Part shown: positions 26,862-34,898 of the stretch, in pieces
Layout: every line of letters starts with the position of its first letter
Position numbering within the stretch: the stretch's first letter is position 1
Source of the DNA: Alkalibacter saccharofermentans DSM 14828
Lineage (GTDB): Bacteria > Bacillota > Clostridia > Eubacteriales > Alkalibacteraceae
DNA: 64,000 bases
Direction of reading: 5' to 3'
Assembly: GCF_900128885.1 (NCBI RefSeq)
Contig: NZ_FQTU01000001.1
Span: 124,001-188,000 of the forward strand
Translations under genes and position numbers: made by a program
Notes under the pieces: model-generated
The model's database searches: none
Told to the model about the DNA's origin: nothing
The model's input: only the letters and a program-made list of their open reading frames with translations

Positions 26862-27923
26862 ATGAAAAATGACATTTTTGAAATGTTGAAAGCAACATCG
26901 GACAAAAAGGCTTCAGACCTTCATATCACAGTAGGTCTGCCTCCTATGATTAGAGTAGACGGAGCACTTCGTCCACTGGTCATGGAGGATCCTTACACGC
27001 CTGAGGAGTCACAGAAGCTTATCTTTTCTCTTATGGACAAGCATCAGATATCTGTTTTAGAGGAAAAAGGCCAGGTGGATTATTCCTACTCCATTCCCGG
27101 ATGGGGACGCTTTAGGGTAAACGCCTATATGCAGAGAAACAGCTACTCTATGGCCTGCAGGGTAGTTGCAGCTAAAATTCCTACCTTGGAGGATCTTAGC
27201 TTGCCGGAGACCTTAAGAGACCTTACCAGGCTTAACAAGGGGCTTATCCTGGTTACCGGACCTACGGGAAGCGGAAAGTCCACCACACTAGCATCGATGA
27301 TCGACATAATCAATGAGGAGAGAAAGAGCCATATACTCACCTTGGAGGATCCAATAGAGTACCTTCACAGGCATAAAAACTCAATGGTAAACCAGCGTGA
27401 GGTCGGCCACGATACAGACAGCTATTCCTCAGGGCTAAGGGCTGCACTTAGGGAAGACCCGGACGTTATCCTTGTAGGGGAGATGCGTGACCTGGATTCC
27501 ATATCAATTGCCCTTACTGCTGCAGAAACCGGTCACTTGGTTTTATCCACCCTGCATACCGTAGGCTCGGCAAAGACCATTGACAGGGTAATAGACGTAT
27601 TTCCGCCACATCAACAGCAGCAGGTAAAGGTACAGCTTTCTACAGTGCTACAAGGAGTAATCAGCCAGCAGCTTATTTCAAAGAAGGACCAGCCCGGGCG
27701 TATCGTAGCCCTTGAGATAATGCTTGCGAACCCTGCAATCAGGAACCTTATAAGGGAGGGAAAGACCCACCAGGTAAACTCCATCATACAGATGAGCGCC
27801 AAGACAGGCATGGTCACCATGGACAACTACCTGTTTGACCTTTACAACAAGGGGCTTATAACCATGGACAACGCACTGTTTTATAGTCTGGACCAGGAAA
27901 ACATGAAGAAAAAATTCATGTAG
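26862..27923 (+). CDS. pilT: Type IV pilus retraction ATPase PilT
   Basis: 353 residues from the ATG at 26862, with GGGGGGAT upstream. Walker A GPTGSGKSTTL near 134, GEMRDLDS and the His box HLVLSTLHT are present, and the N-terminal MshEN domain of PilB is absent, as in PilT. It should drive retraction and hence twitching or DNA uptake. The N-terminus DLHITVGLPPMIRVDG is typical. Confidence 0.93.
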   Translation: MKNDIFEMLKATSDKKASDLHITVGLPPMIRVDGALRPLVMEDPYTPEESQKLIFSLMDKHQISVLEEKGQVDYSYSIPGWGRFRVNAYMQRNSYSMACRVVAAKIPTLEDLSLPETLRDLTRLNKGLILVTGPTGSGKSTTLASMIDIINEERKSHILTLEDPIEYLHRHKNSMVNQREVGHDTDSYSSGLRAALREDPDVILVGEMRDLDSISIALTAAETGHLVLSTLHTVGSAKTIDRVIDVFPPHQQQQVKVQLSTVLQGVISQQLISKKDQPGRIVALEIMLANPAIRNLIREGKTHQVNSIIQMSAKTGMVTMDNYLFDLYNKGLITMDNALFYSLDQENMKKKFM

Positions 27924-27938
27924 CAAAGGGGGATCATT

Positions 27939-29150
27939 ATGGCTACATATTCATACACAGCAAAGGATTTAAGCGGCAACACTATAAAAGGCTCCTTCGA
28001 TGCGGCAAGCAGGGACGAGGTAGTGACACTTATACGTGAAAAGAAATACATACCCATAAGCATAGAGGAAGAAAGAAGCTACAGGTTAAATAAAAATATA
28101 GAACTGCTAAAGCAAAAGGTTAAGCTTAGAGACTTGGCGCTGTTTTGCAGGCAGTTTGCAACCACCCTTCGTTCAGGCATTACAGTAGTGGATAGCCTGG
28201 ATATACTTAAAAAGCAGTCCACCAACAAGAAGCTTAAAGAGGTGGTAGAAAAGATCCACGAGGACGTGCAAAAGGGCAACGCCCTGTCCTACGCCTTTTC
28301 CAAGGAGCCAAAGATTTTTCCGCCACTTCTTACAAACATGGTGGAGACCGGGGAGGTAAGCGGTACTCTGGACGATGTAATGGATAAGATGGCTACCCAT
28401 TTTGAGAAGGAGTATAAAATAAACCAAAAGATTAAAAGTGCAATAACATACCCGATAGTAGTTTCAGTGGTAGCAGTATCCGTCGTGGTAATGCTTCTGA
28501 CATTCGTTATACCTACATTCGTGCAGATGTTTGCTTCATTTAATGCAGAATTGCCACTGCCTACGAAAATATTGATAGCGATAAGCGACAGCATACAAAA
28601 TTTTTGGTATATCTATATAGGGGTAATTGTACTGATAGTCTATTCAACAAAGAAATATGCCTCTACCCCGGATGGCAGGCTAAGGGTGGACCAATTTAAG
28701 CTTAAGATGCCCATATTTGGGGACCTTAATACTAAGATTTCCATGAGCCGGTTTGCAAGCAATCTATCCGTAATGCTTAACTCCGGGGTAGATATAATCC
28801 AAGCTGTGGAAGTTGTGCAAAAGGTATTGGGCAATGAGTTCTTAAGGACTCGTCTTGATGATGTGAAAGATGGCATCCGAAAGGGATACGGCCTAGGGAT
28901 GAGCATGGAGCAAAACGGGGCCTTCCCTCCACTAGTTTATCAGATGGTTGATGTTGGTGAGAGTTCAGGTACATTGGACTATGTACTTGAGAAGGTATCC
29001 GACTTTTACGAATCCGAGGTGGATACTGCCATTAGTCAACTTACTACAATCATAGAACCGTTGATAATAGTTGTCTTAGGGTTTATAGTTGCTTTTATAA
29101 TGGTCAGCATGCTGCTTCCTATGTTCGATCTTTACGGTGTAATATCATAA
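27939..29150 (+). CDS. pilC: Type IV pilus inner-membrane platform protein PilC (GspF family)
   Basis: 403 residues with the N-terminal YSYTAKDLSGN motif and two repeated T2SSF domains (LALFCRQFATTLRSGI and ISMSRFASNLSVMLNSGV), each ending in hydrophobic segments near 170-195, 220-240 and 370-400. It forms the membrane platform between PilB/PilT and pilins. GGGGGATCATT precedes the ATG. A new promoter follows for the pilin gene. Confidence 0.93.
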   Translation: MATYSYTAKDLSGNTIKGSFDAASRDEVVTLIREKKYIPISIEEERSYRLNKNIELLKQKVKLRDLALFCRQFATTLRSGITVVDSLDILKKQSTNKKLKEVVEKIHEDVQKGNALSYAFSKEPKIFPPLLTNMVETGEVSGTLDDVMDKMATHFEKEYKINQKIKSAITYPIVVSVVAVSVVVMLLTFVIPTFVQMFASFNAELPLPTKILIAISDSIQNFWYIYIGVIVLIVYSTKKYASTPDGRLRVDQFKLKMPIFGDLNTKISMSRFASNLSVMLNSGVDIIQAVEVVQKVLGNEFLRTRLDDVKDGIRKGYGLGMSMEQNGAFPPLVYQMVDVGESSGTLDYVLEKVSDFYESEVDTAISQLTTIIEPLIIVVLGFIVAFIMVSMLLPMFDLYGVIS

Positions 29151-29189
29151 GAAATTTTTATAAATCTTAAAATATTCTAAAATTGGTGA

Positions 29190-29218
29190 TTGATATAAGT
29201 ATAATATGGATATATAAT
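29190..29218 (+). promoter_or_regulatory. Promoter of the first pilin gene
   Basis: TTGATA (29190-29195), 17 nt, TATAAT (29213-29218), placed between pilC and the pilin gene, giving the pilin its own transcription start. Confidence 0.75.
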
Positions 29219-29260
29219 TAGCAATGAGGTACAAATAAATTTTAACGAGGGGGATTCATT

Positions 29261-29587
29261 ATGTTAAAACTGAGAAAGATGTTGAAGAGGAACCGTAAGG
29301 GCTTTACCCTTATCGAGTTGATTGTGGTATTAGCTATTTTGGCAATTATTGCATTATTGGCTGTTCCAAGATTTTTAACAACGTTAGAAGCTGCTAGAGT
29401 AAGTACTGATGAGGCTAATGCTAGAACTTTGGAAAGTGCTGTGCAATTGTATTATGCTGAACATTTAGAATATCCTGATAGTTTGGATGATTTGGTTTCA
29501 GATTATATTGATGTTGTTCCTGCAACTCAATCTGAGACATATACAGGTTTTGCATTGCAAGCTAATGGTAAAGTAGTTCCCGAGTAA
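29261..29587 (+). CDS. Type IV pilin, probable major subunit
   Basis: 108 residues with a basic leader and prepilin peptidase site KG|FTLIELIVV, followed by the N-terminal hydrophobic helix. The mature part is short and acidic. Its own promoter, a strong GGGGGAT start region, T-ending codons unlike its neighbours, and a 20-bp hairpin right after the stop all fit a highly expressed main pilin. Whether it is the main subunit has not been shown. Confidence 0.88.
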   Translation: MLKLRKMLKRNRKGFTLIELIVVLAILAIIALLAVPRFLTTLEAARVSTDEANARTLESAVQLYYAEHLEYPDSLDDLVSDYIDVVPATQSETYTGFALQANGKVVPE

Positions 29588-29607
29588 AAATTCATATCTA
29601 GAATTTT

Positions 29608-29651
29608 GGATATAAATAGAGAGTGGATAATTCCACTCTCTATTTATATCC
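29608..29651 (+). terminator. 20-bp perfect hairpin after the pilin gene
   Basis: Arms 29608-29627 and 29632-29651 are perfectly complementary around the loop TAAT. There is no long T-run after it, so it may stop only part of transcription or protect the upstream mRNA end, raising pilin over downstream genes. Confidence 0.75.
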
Positions 29652-29724
29652 TATTCAATTGTATCAATTTTCTTTAAATTATATTATAAATAAAATTGAA
29701 GTAAATGTTTTTGGGAGGAATTTT

Positions 29725-30048
29725 ATGCACCGAAAATCAAAGTACAAGCAAAAGGGCTTTACACTAATTGAGCTTTTAGTGGTTCTTGCAATCTTGGCCG
29801 CATTGACCCTTATGGCCGTTATCAAAATGACACAAATCATCGATACTGCAAATCAGCGTTTAGATATTTCAAATGTGTCCTACCTTAACAGTGCTACAAG
29901 GGTCTACCAAGTTGAAATGGGAGACTGGCCGGGGGAGGCAGGGGAGCTTGTACCTAATTATATTGACAAGATACCTGTTTCGCCAACCGGCGGAACTTAC
30001 GAGTACGACGTTGCCAATAATGAGTTTGTTTACGTGGCTCCGGAATAG
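29725..30048 (+). CDS. Second type IV pilin-like protein
   Basis: 107 residues from the ATG at 29725, with GGGAGG upstream. Prepilin site KG|FTLIELLVVLAIL with Glu5; the mature part has GDWPGEAGELVPNYIDKIPVSP, a layout shared with the preceding pilin (ISYL...YIDVVP), so it is a paralogue. It lies outside the promoter-hairpin unit of the first pilin and is probably a lower-level or minor pilin. Confidence 0.88.
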   Translation: MHRKSKYKQKGFTLIELLVVLAILAALTLMAVIKMTQIIDTANQRLDISNVSYLNSATRVYQVEMGDWPGEAGELVPNYIDKIPVSPTGGTYEYDVANNEFVYVAPE

Positions 30049-30063
30049 ATGATTGTCTGAAAA

Positions 30064-30138
30064 CTTACACCTTACAAATTAAATATAATAATAAAAAAAG
30101 AGGAATTTGTATTTTTATGGATAAATAAATTATTAACA
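30064..30138. repeat. 75-bp direct repeat, left of the Fic gene
   Basis: Starts CTTACACCTTACAAATTAAA and ends TTATTAACA. Identical to 31503-31577 except for one base (A versus C). Confidence 0.88.
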
Positions 30139-30212
30139 GGGAATACAGGAAAGTTGAAAGCAAACTACCTAGCACTAACTACCAATAACTAATATTTAGG
30201 GTCACGTTTGGA

Positions 30213-30241
30213 TTGACATAGGTAAAATATAGCGATATAAT
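30213..30241 (+). promoter_or_regulatory. Perfect consensus promoter of the Fic gene
   Basis: TTGACA (30213-30218), 17 nt, TATAAT (30236-30241). The transcript leader would be only about 15-20 nt. Confidence 0.87.
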
Positions 30242-30249
30242 ACCTATGT
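30216..30249. promoter_or_regulatory. Inverted-repeat operator over the Fic promoter
   Basis: ACATAGGTA (30216-30224) and TACCTATGT (30241-30249) are perfect 9-bp inverted arms, 16 nt apart, overlapping the end of the -35 box and the last base of the -10 box. A bound dimer would block RNA polymerase. The regulator is unknown; the Fic protein's own C-terminal winged helix is one candidate. Confidence 0.65.
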
Positions 30250-30265
30250 AATGGAGGTGTGTGTA

Positions 30266-31330
30266 ATGAGTGAGCAAAAATTACCTATGTTGCCGCCAAA
30301 TGCTGAACTAGAAACGAAATCAGTGCTAAAACAATTGGCAAGTGCCAACCGTGCGTTGGCTGAGCTTAAAGGATATGCAGATACGATTCCAAATAAGCAT
30401 ATTTTGATAAATGCGGTCATGATTAATGAAGCCAAAGATAGCTCTGCAATTGAAAATATTATAACAACTCATGACGACCTATATAAAGCAATAAGTGATG
30501 CAAGTGGAGCAAGTCTTGCTGCAAAGGAAGTTGTCAGCTACAGGACAGCTTTGTGGCAAGGATATGAGTCTATTAAGGCTCGCAAGATGCTTACAACAAA
30601 TATGATTGTTGAGATTCAAGGAGTTATTGAAAGGAATCGTGCAGGAATAAGAAAATTGCCCGGCACCATCCTTAGAAATGAAAAAACCGGTGAAACGGTT
30701 TATACGCCACCTGTAGGAGAGACTGAAATTAGAGTGCTTCTAAACAATTTCGAAAAATATATCAATGAAGACAATGATGATATTGACCCATTGATAAAAC
30801 TGGCAGTGATCCATTATCAATTCGAGAGCATTCATCCTTTTTACGACGGTAATGGCAGGACAGGTCGAATCATCAATGTGCTTTATTTGGTTTTAAAGGA
30901 ACTACTCGATAGTCCTATCCTTTATTTGAGCAGTTATATAATCAGAAACAAGTCAGAATATTACAGACTTATTCAAGAAGTGCGAACCCATGAAAACTGG
31001 GAGGATTGGATTATTTATATTCTTAAAGGCATTAAAGAAACAGCAGAAGAGACATTACGATTGGTAAAAAAAATTAAAGCTGAAGTTGAAACAATGAGCG
31101 GCGAGATTAAAGAAAGGCTGCCGAAAATATATTCAAAAGAATTAATTGATTTGCTATTTTATGAATTCTATACGAAAACAATATATATTGAAAAGGGTTT
31201 GTCTGTAACAAGAAAGACTGCGGTTAATTACTTGTCGGCTCTTGAAAAAGAGGGTTTTCTCGTTTCAGAAAAGATAGGCAAGGAACGAATTTATCAAAAT
31301 AAACGGTTATACGATTTGGTCAGGCAATAG
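30266..31330 (+). CDS. Fic domain protein (class II AMPylator type) with C-terminal winged helix
   Basis: 354 residues from the ATG at 30266 after GGAGG. The inhibitory helix motif [S/T]xxxE[G/N] is at Ser59-Asn64 (SSAIEN), on the N-terminal side as in class II Fic proteins. The active site HPFYDGNGRTGR is at 190-201, complete with the catalytic His. Residues about 310-354 form a winged-helix-like end (TRKTAVNYLSALEKEGF). Such enzymes move AMP from ATP to protein hydroxyls; the target is unknown. It sits in the pilus locus between direct repeats, a likely insertion. Confidence 0.93.
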   Translation: MSEQKLPMLPPNAELETKSVLKQLASANRALAELKGYADTIPNKHILINAVMINEAKDSSAIENIITTHDDLYKAISDASGASLAAKEVVSYRTALWQGYESIKARKMLTTNMIVEIQGVIERNRAGIRKLPGTILRNEKTGETVYTPPVGETEIRVLLNNFEKYINEDNDDIDPLIKLAVIHYQFESIHPFYDGNGRTGRIINVLYLVLKELLDSPILYLSSYIIRNKSEYYRLIQEVRTHENWEDWIIYILKGIKETAEETLRLVKKIKAEVETMSGEIKERLPKIYSKELIDLLFYEFYTKTIYIEKGLSVTRKTAVNYLSALEKEGFLVSEKIGKERIYQNKRLYDLVRQ

Positions 31331-31344
31331 TCAGGTGACTAAAT

Positions 31345-31478
31345 CTGTCATTTCGAGCCAAGCGAGAAATCTCAGGCGATTCTAAAATTTGCAATAGCAT
31401 CTGACGCCCATGCATTACTGGTTACAGTGATTTCTGAGATCCCTACGACTCGGCATAGCCGAGTTCTCTGGATGACAG
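31345..31478. repeat. CTGTCAT-type element, full inverted copy
   Basis: 134 bp with imperfect terminal inverted repeats (CTGTCATTTCGAG and CTCTGGATGACAG). It is the reverse complement of the first part of the copies at 23969 and 24790. The internal hairpin is ACTCGGC-ata-GCCGAGT (31448-31464). It occupies the start of the 395-bp gap after the Fic gene. Confidence 0.85.
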
Positions 31479-31502
31479 TTTTAGCATGTGCTTTTGCTTT
31501 TA

Positions 31503-31577
31503 CTTACACCTTACAAATTAAATATAATAATCAAAAAAGAGGAATTTGTATTTTTATGGATAAATAAATTATTAACA
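31503..31577. repeat. 75-bp direct repeat, right of the Fic gene
   Basis: Matches 30064-30138 with one mismatch. The distance between copy starts is 1439 bp and encloses the Fic promoter, gene and one CTGTCAT element. Confidence 0.88.
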
Positions 31578-31635
31578 AAGGAATATTAAGAAAGTTGGAA
31601 AGTAGTAGGGTCCGGTTTCCATGCCGGACCAAGCA

Positions 31636-31671
31636 TCACCTGAGATTTCTCATTGTATTCGAAATGACGGA
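31636..31671. repeat. Half copy of the CTGTCAT element
   Basis: TCACCTGAGATTTCTCATTG and TTCGAAATGACGG match the end of the copies at 24100 and 24915. The rest of this gap up to pilD shows nothing else. Confidence 0.7.
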
Positions 31672-31725
31672 TCCACACCGTTCAACGTGCCGAAGGCGCA
31701 ACCAACCAACGAAAGGACTTTTCAT

Positions 31726-32487
31726 ATGGACTTATACTTCGCAATCGTATTTTTAATACTAGGCCTATTGATAGGCAGCTTTTTAAATGTAGTCATATAC
31801 CGGCTTCCGGAAGGGGAGTCCATTGCAAATCCCCCTTCTCATTGTCCAAGCTGCAATACTCCTTTAAAGCCAATAGACCTTATTCCGGTTTTTAGCTGGC
31901 TTTTTCTTAAGGGCAGGTGCAGATATTGCAAGGTTGCGATCTCCCCAAGGTACGCCCTTATAGAGCTTCTTACAGGGGTGTCTTTCCTAATATCATACCT
32001 GTATGCCGGCATTACATGGCAGCTGTTAGTCCTTTTGGTCTTATTATCCGTGCTCATAGCAGATACCTTTATAGATATGGACCATCAGATAATCCCTGAT
32101 GAGCTTAATATCTTTCTTTTCCTATTCTTTATTGCCATAAACTTAATAGCTTCCTACATTCCCTGTAAAGATGCCATTTTCGGCGCTCTTGCAGGCTCAT
32201 TGCCTCTGTTTTTACTGGTGGTATTGACCGGGGGAGCCGGTATGGGCTTTGGGGATGTAAAGCTTATGTTCGTACTGGGCCTATATCTAGGTCTATGGTC
32301 AACCCTTCTTACATTGTTCTTATCATTCATCTACGGGGGAGTATTCGGGGTCTTGCTACTTGCCACAGGCATAAAGAAGCGAAAGGACGCCATACCATTT
32401 GGCCCTTGGATAGCTATAGCAGCTGTAACTGTTTTGTTTTTCGGCAATCAGATCATCAACTGGTACTTTGGGATGATGTTTAAATGA
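31726..32487 (+). CDS. pilD: Prepilin peptidase PilD (A24 family)
   Basis: 253 residues from the ATG at 31726, with GAAAGGA upstream; the longer frame runs into repeat sequence. Family order: GSFLNVVIYRLP, zinc pairs CPSC and CRYC in the N-terminal loop, then catalytic aspartates in DTFIDMDHQIIPDELN and GFGDVKLM, with about seven to eight membrane helices. It cuts and N-methylates the pilins encoded around it. Its stop overlaps the next gene by 4 nt. Confidence 0.94.
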   Translation: MDLYFAIVFLILGLLIGSFLNVVIYRLPEGESIANPPSHCPSCNTPLKPIDLIPVFSWLFLKGRCRYCKVAISPRYALIELLTGVSFLISYLYAGITWQLLVLLVLLSVLIADTFIDMDHQIIPDELNIFLFLFFIAINLIASYIPCKDAIFGALAGSLPLFLLVVLTGGAGMGFGDVKLMFVLGLYLGLWSTLLTLFLSFIYGGVFGVLLLATGIKKRKDAIPFGPWIAIAAVTVLFFGNQIINWYFGMMFK

Positions 32488-32939
32488 ACGACCGAAGAGG
32501 TTTTACCCTAGTAGAGCTCATAGTCACCATATCTCTTATAGGCATCCTGTTTTCAATGGTGATGATAAATTCAGGAGCTATTGCAAGATACAAGGAAAAG
32601 CAGGATTTTAAAAACCAGGTTCACGCCGTTTATCACCTGTTCGTGGAAGAAAAACAGCAGGGGATACTTGACGGCAGAAGGCGCCAGGCTTATATATTTG
32701 GCGACAAGATATACTTTCAGACTTTGTCTCCCAGTGGGACGAAAACTGAGAAGATAGACTTTAACAACGGCATGAGAGTGGTCACGAACACCTATTTTGG
32801 CTCTACCCTGGTATTTAATCCGGTGGGAACTGTCAACAGGGGTGGTCAAATAACATTTCAGAGCAAGGGAGGGGATAAGCTTACCATAGTGGTTCAGATA
32901 GGCGCAGGAAGAATCTATCTGAAAGAAGGTGGGACATGA
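32484..32939 (+). CDS. Minor pilin (GspH-like)
   Basis: 151 residues; prepilin site RG|FTLVELIVTISLIGILF at the very N-terminus and a beta-rich soluble part. It overlaps pilD by 4 nt and the next gene by 4 nt, so is translationally coupled in a minor-pilin run. Minor pilins probably form the pilus tip or priming complex. Confidence 0.87.
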   Translation: MNDRRGFTLVELIVTISLIGILFSMVMINSGAIARYKEKQDFKNQVHAVYHLFVEEKQQGILDGRRRQAYIFGDKIYFQTLSPSGTKTEKIDFNNGMRVVTNTYFGSTLVFNPVGTVNRGGQITFQSKGGDKLTIVVQIGAGRIYLKEGGT

Positions 32940-33316
32940 ATCTCAAAAGTCAAAAAGCTTCAACATACATCGAAATCATCATATCTTTATTCATAATCGG
33001 GCTGATTTCAATAACCTTCATGGGAAGTCTGGGCTTTGCGATCTCCTCTTTGGAGAAGGCATCAAAAGGCTATGGACTGATAATGGAGAGCGAACAGACC
33101 TTAAATGAGCTTACAGGTGAACTTAGAACCTTTGGCAGGGAAGAGATGACGGATGAAACAGCAGCATATATGGAGGGTAAGTACACCTCGGATGCTATTG
33201 TCGCCGAAATCAATTCAAGAAAGGGAGCCGAAGGTCTGTACACAGTCAAAATATACTACAAGGCACCAAATCTAAACACTTCAGACTTTTTACTCACAAA
33301 GGTATATCTTAAATGA
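32936..33316 (+). CDS. Atypical minor pilin-like protein
   Basis: 126 residues. The N-terminal hydrophobic helix and Glu5-like residue are present (STYIEIIISLFIIG), but the residue before the expected cut is Ala (KA|STYIE) rather than Gly, and Phe at +1 is replaced. It may be cut poorly or not at all. It overlaps both neighbours by 4 nt, so it belongs to the same set. Confidence 0.75.
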   Translation: MNLKSQKASTYIEIIISLFIIGLISITFMGSLGFAISSLEKASKGYGLIMESEQTLNELTGELRTFGREEMTDETAAYMEGKYTSDAIVAEINSRKGAEGLYTVKIYYKAPNLNTSDFLLTKVYLK

Positions 33317-33798
33317 AAAACCAAAATGGATTTACTCTATTAGAAACCATCATCTGCATTTTTCTCACGCTAGTGGTATTAACCTGCACGATGCAGCTTG
33401 TCAGCGCCCAAACCTTATCCATCGACACCTTGAAAAACAGCATAATCGGTGAAAACAGCGTAAGATACCCATTGACCGTGCTTGAAAAGCAAATAAAATC
33501 CTCTGACATTATATACATAGCCTCCGAGAAAGTATATATACGTGACATGGAGAATAGAGACTACTTTAACACCTATTCACTCGGAGGAAAAATGTTATAT
33601 AAGAACAAGCACAGGGGAAACTTAAATTCCATAGGACTTGGGGCAAGATCCCAGTTTGCATCGGACATAATCAATTTTTCAATGGGACCTGTGGGTGAAG
33701 ATGGCATTTTGGTTAAAATTGAAAGCGAGCTTCATGGCAGGACATACTACAGAGAAAAACTCATAAAAGCCAGATGCCCGGTGTACAGTATTGATTAG
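33313..33798 (+). CDS. Minor pilin (GspJ/PilW-like)
   Basis: 161 residues with prepilin site NG|FTLLETIICIFL directly after MKNQ. The soluble part carries strands such as SDIIYIASEKVYIRD. It overlaps the previous gene by 4 nt and the next by 8 nt. Assignment to a subclass is by position and general look only. Confidence 0.84.
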   Translation: MKNQNGFTLLETIICIFLTLVVLTCTMQLVSAQTLSIDTLKNSIIGENSVRYPLTVLEKQIKSSDIIYIASEKVYIRDMENRDYFNTYSLGGKMLYKNKHRGNLNSIGLGARSQFASDIINFSMGPVGEDGILVKIESELHGRTYYREKLIKARCPVYSID

Positions 33799-34870
33799 AA
33801 AATTTAAAAAAGAAGAGTCCGGCGGCGTATTGATACTTACATTAATCGTTATATTTTTACTTGAAGTTCTGGTTTTGTCCCTGATGCCTATGTCTGTAAC
33901 CCAGTATAAAGCTGTTTTGAACTACCGGGATTATACCAAGCTGGAATATCTGGCTAAAGGCGCTTTGGATGAGGTGATTTGGATCCTGGAAGATAACTGG
34001 GATACAAATGCCGAGTCGGCTTGGCATGAAGAAAAACATGCCGGAATGTATAAGTACAAAATCGATAAATCCGGTGACTTGTCAAAGAAAATCACAATAA
34101 CAGTCAAGAATGACTCCATCCAACGAACCTACAGCTGTAAGATTGTCAGAAGGTACTATGAAAAGAATCTAACCAAGCTAGCAGACTACCCGGTATACTC
34201 ATCAAAGGATTTAAAGGTTGCATGTCTTGACCGTATTAACTCAAATAGCACAGAATATCCCCTTGGAACAGGAAAAAATCTCTATATTGAAAATATTCAA
34301 AATCCAAATGGTTTAAACCTTGCTGTAAATGGCAATATATATATCAATAGTGGTAATGTACAAAGTTTTATCGAAGGTTATCCTGTTGTTGATAGTTTAC
34401 TGCCTATTTATGATATTTATGGCATAAACCAATTTATAGCCTTACTAAAAAGTAAGTTTGATGGTAAAATAAAAACAGAAGGAAATCTTCATTTTTTTAC
34501 GCTTGAAACATTAAATTTTGACAAGGGACAGGAAGTTATGTTCATTGAGGCATCTCAAAAGGTGACCATAAGGGACATCAACTTCAAAGGGTTGCTTATA
34601 ATCAGCGGTGTCTCTACATTGGAAATATCCAATGCAGGCCTTGACGGCATGCTGATTGTCTTGGGACCCGGTTCCGTTTCTGCCCGCAATTTCACAGTTA
34701 ACGGTTCGGTTTCGTTTTTGGGCTGTGAGATCAAAGATCCCCTGGATATTAAGGTTAATCACGATAGGGAAGCTCTAAGTCCCTATGAAGTTTATCTGTC
34801 AGAGGATCTGGGGGGAAAGGCATCTAGCTTTTACGGTTTGGATGTGTTGGAATATAAAGAGGTTGAGTAA
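33791..34870 (+). CDS. PilX-like pilus protein with repetitive C-terminal domain
   Basis: 359 residues from a TTG at 33791 inside the end of the previous gene. The N-terminal hydrophobic segment (GGVLILTLIVIFLLEVLVLSL) and LEYLAKGALDEVIWIL resemble PilX N-terminal regions, which lack a standard prepilin site. The C-terminal half has repeated short strands (KVTIRDINFKGLLIISG, LDGMLIVLG) suggesting a beta-helix. An AT-rich patch at about 34250-34510 differs from both sides and may be recombined in. A similar protein is coded at 37407. Confidence 0.8.
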   Translation: MIRKFKKEESGGVLILTLIVIFLLEVLVLSLMPMSVTQYKAVLNYRDYTKLEYLAKGALDEVIWILEDNWDTNAESAWHEEKHAGMYKYKIDKSGDLSKKITITVKNDSIQRTYSCKIVRRYYEKNLTKLADYPVYSSKDLKVACLDRINSNSTEYPLGTGKNLYIENIQNPNGLNLAVNGNIYINSGNVQSFIEGYPVVDSLLPIYDIYGINQFIALLKSKFDGKIKTEGNLHFFTLETLNFDKGQEVMFIEASQKVTIRDINFKGLLIISGVSTLEISNAGLDGMLIVLGPGSVSARNFTVNGSVSFLGCEIKDPLDIKVNHDREALSPYEVYLSEDLGGKASSFYGLDVLEYKEVE

Positions 34871-34898
34871 AATCTAAACAAGGCCGGGGGGATGCAAT

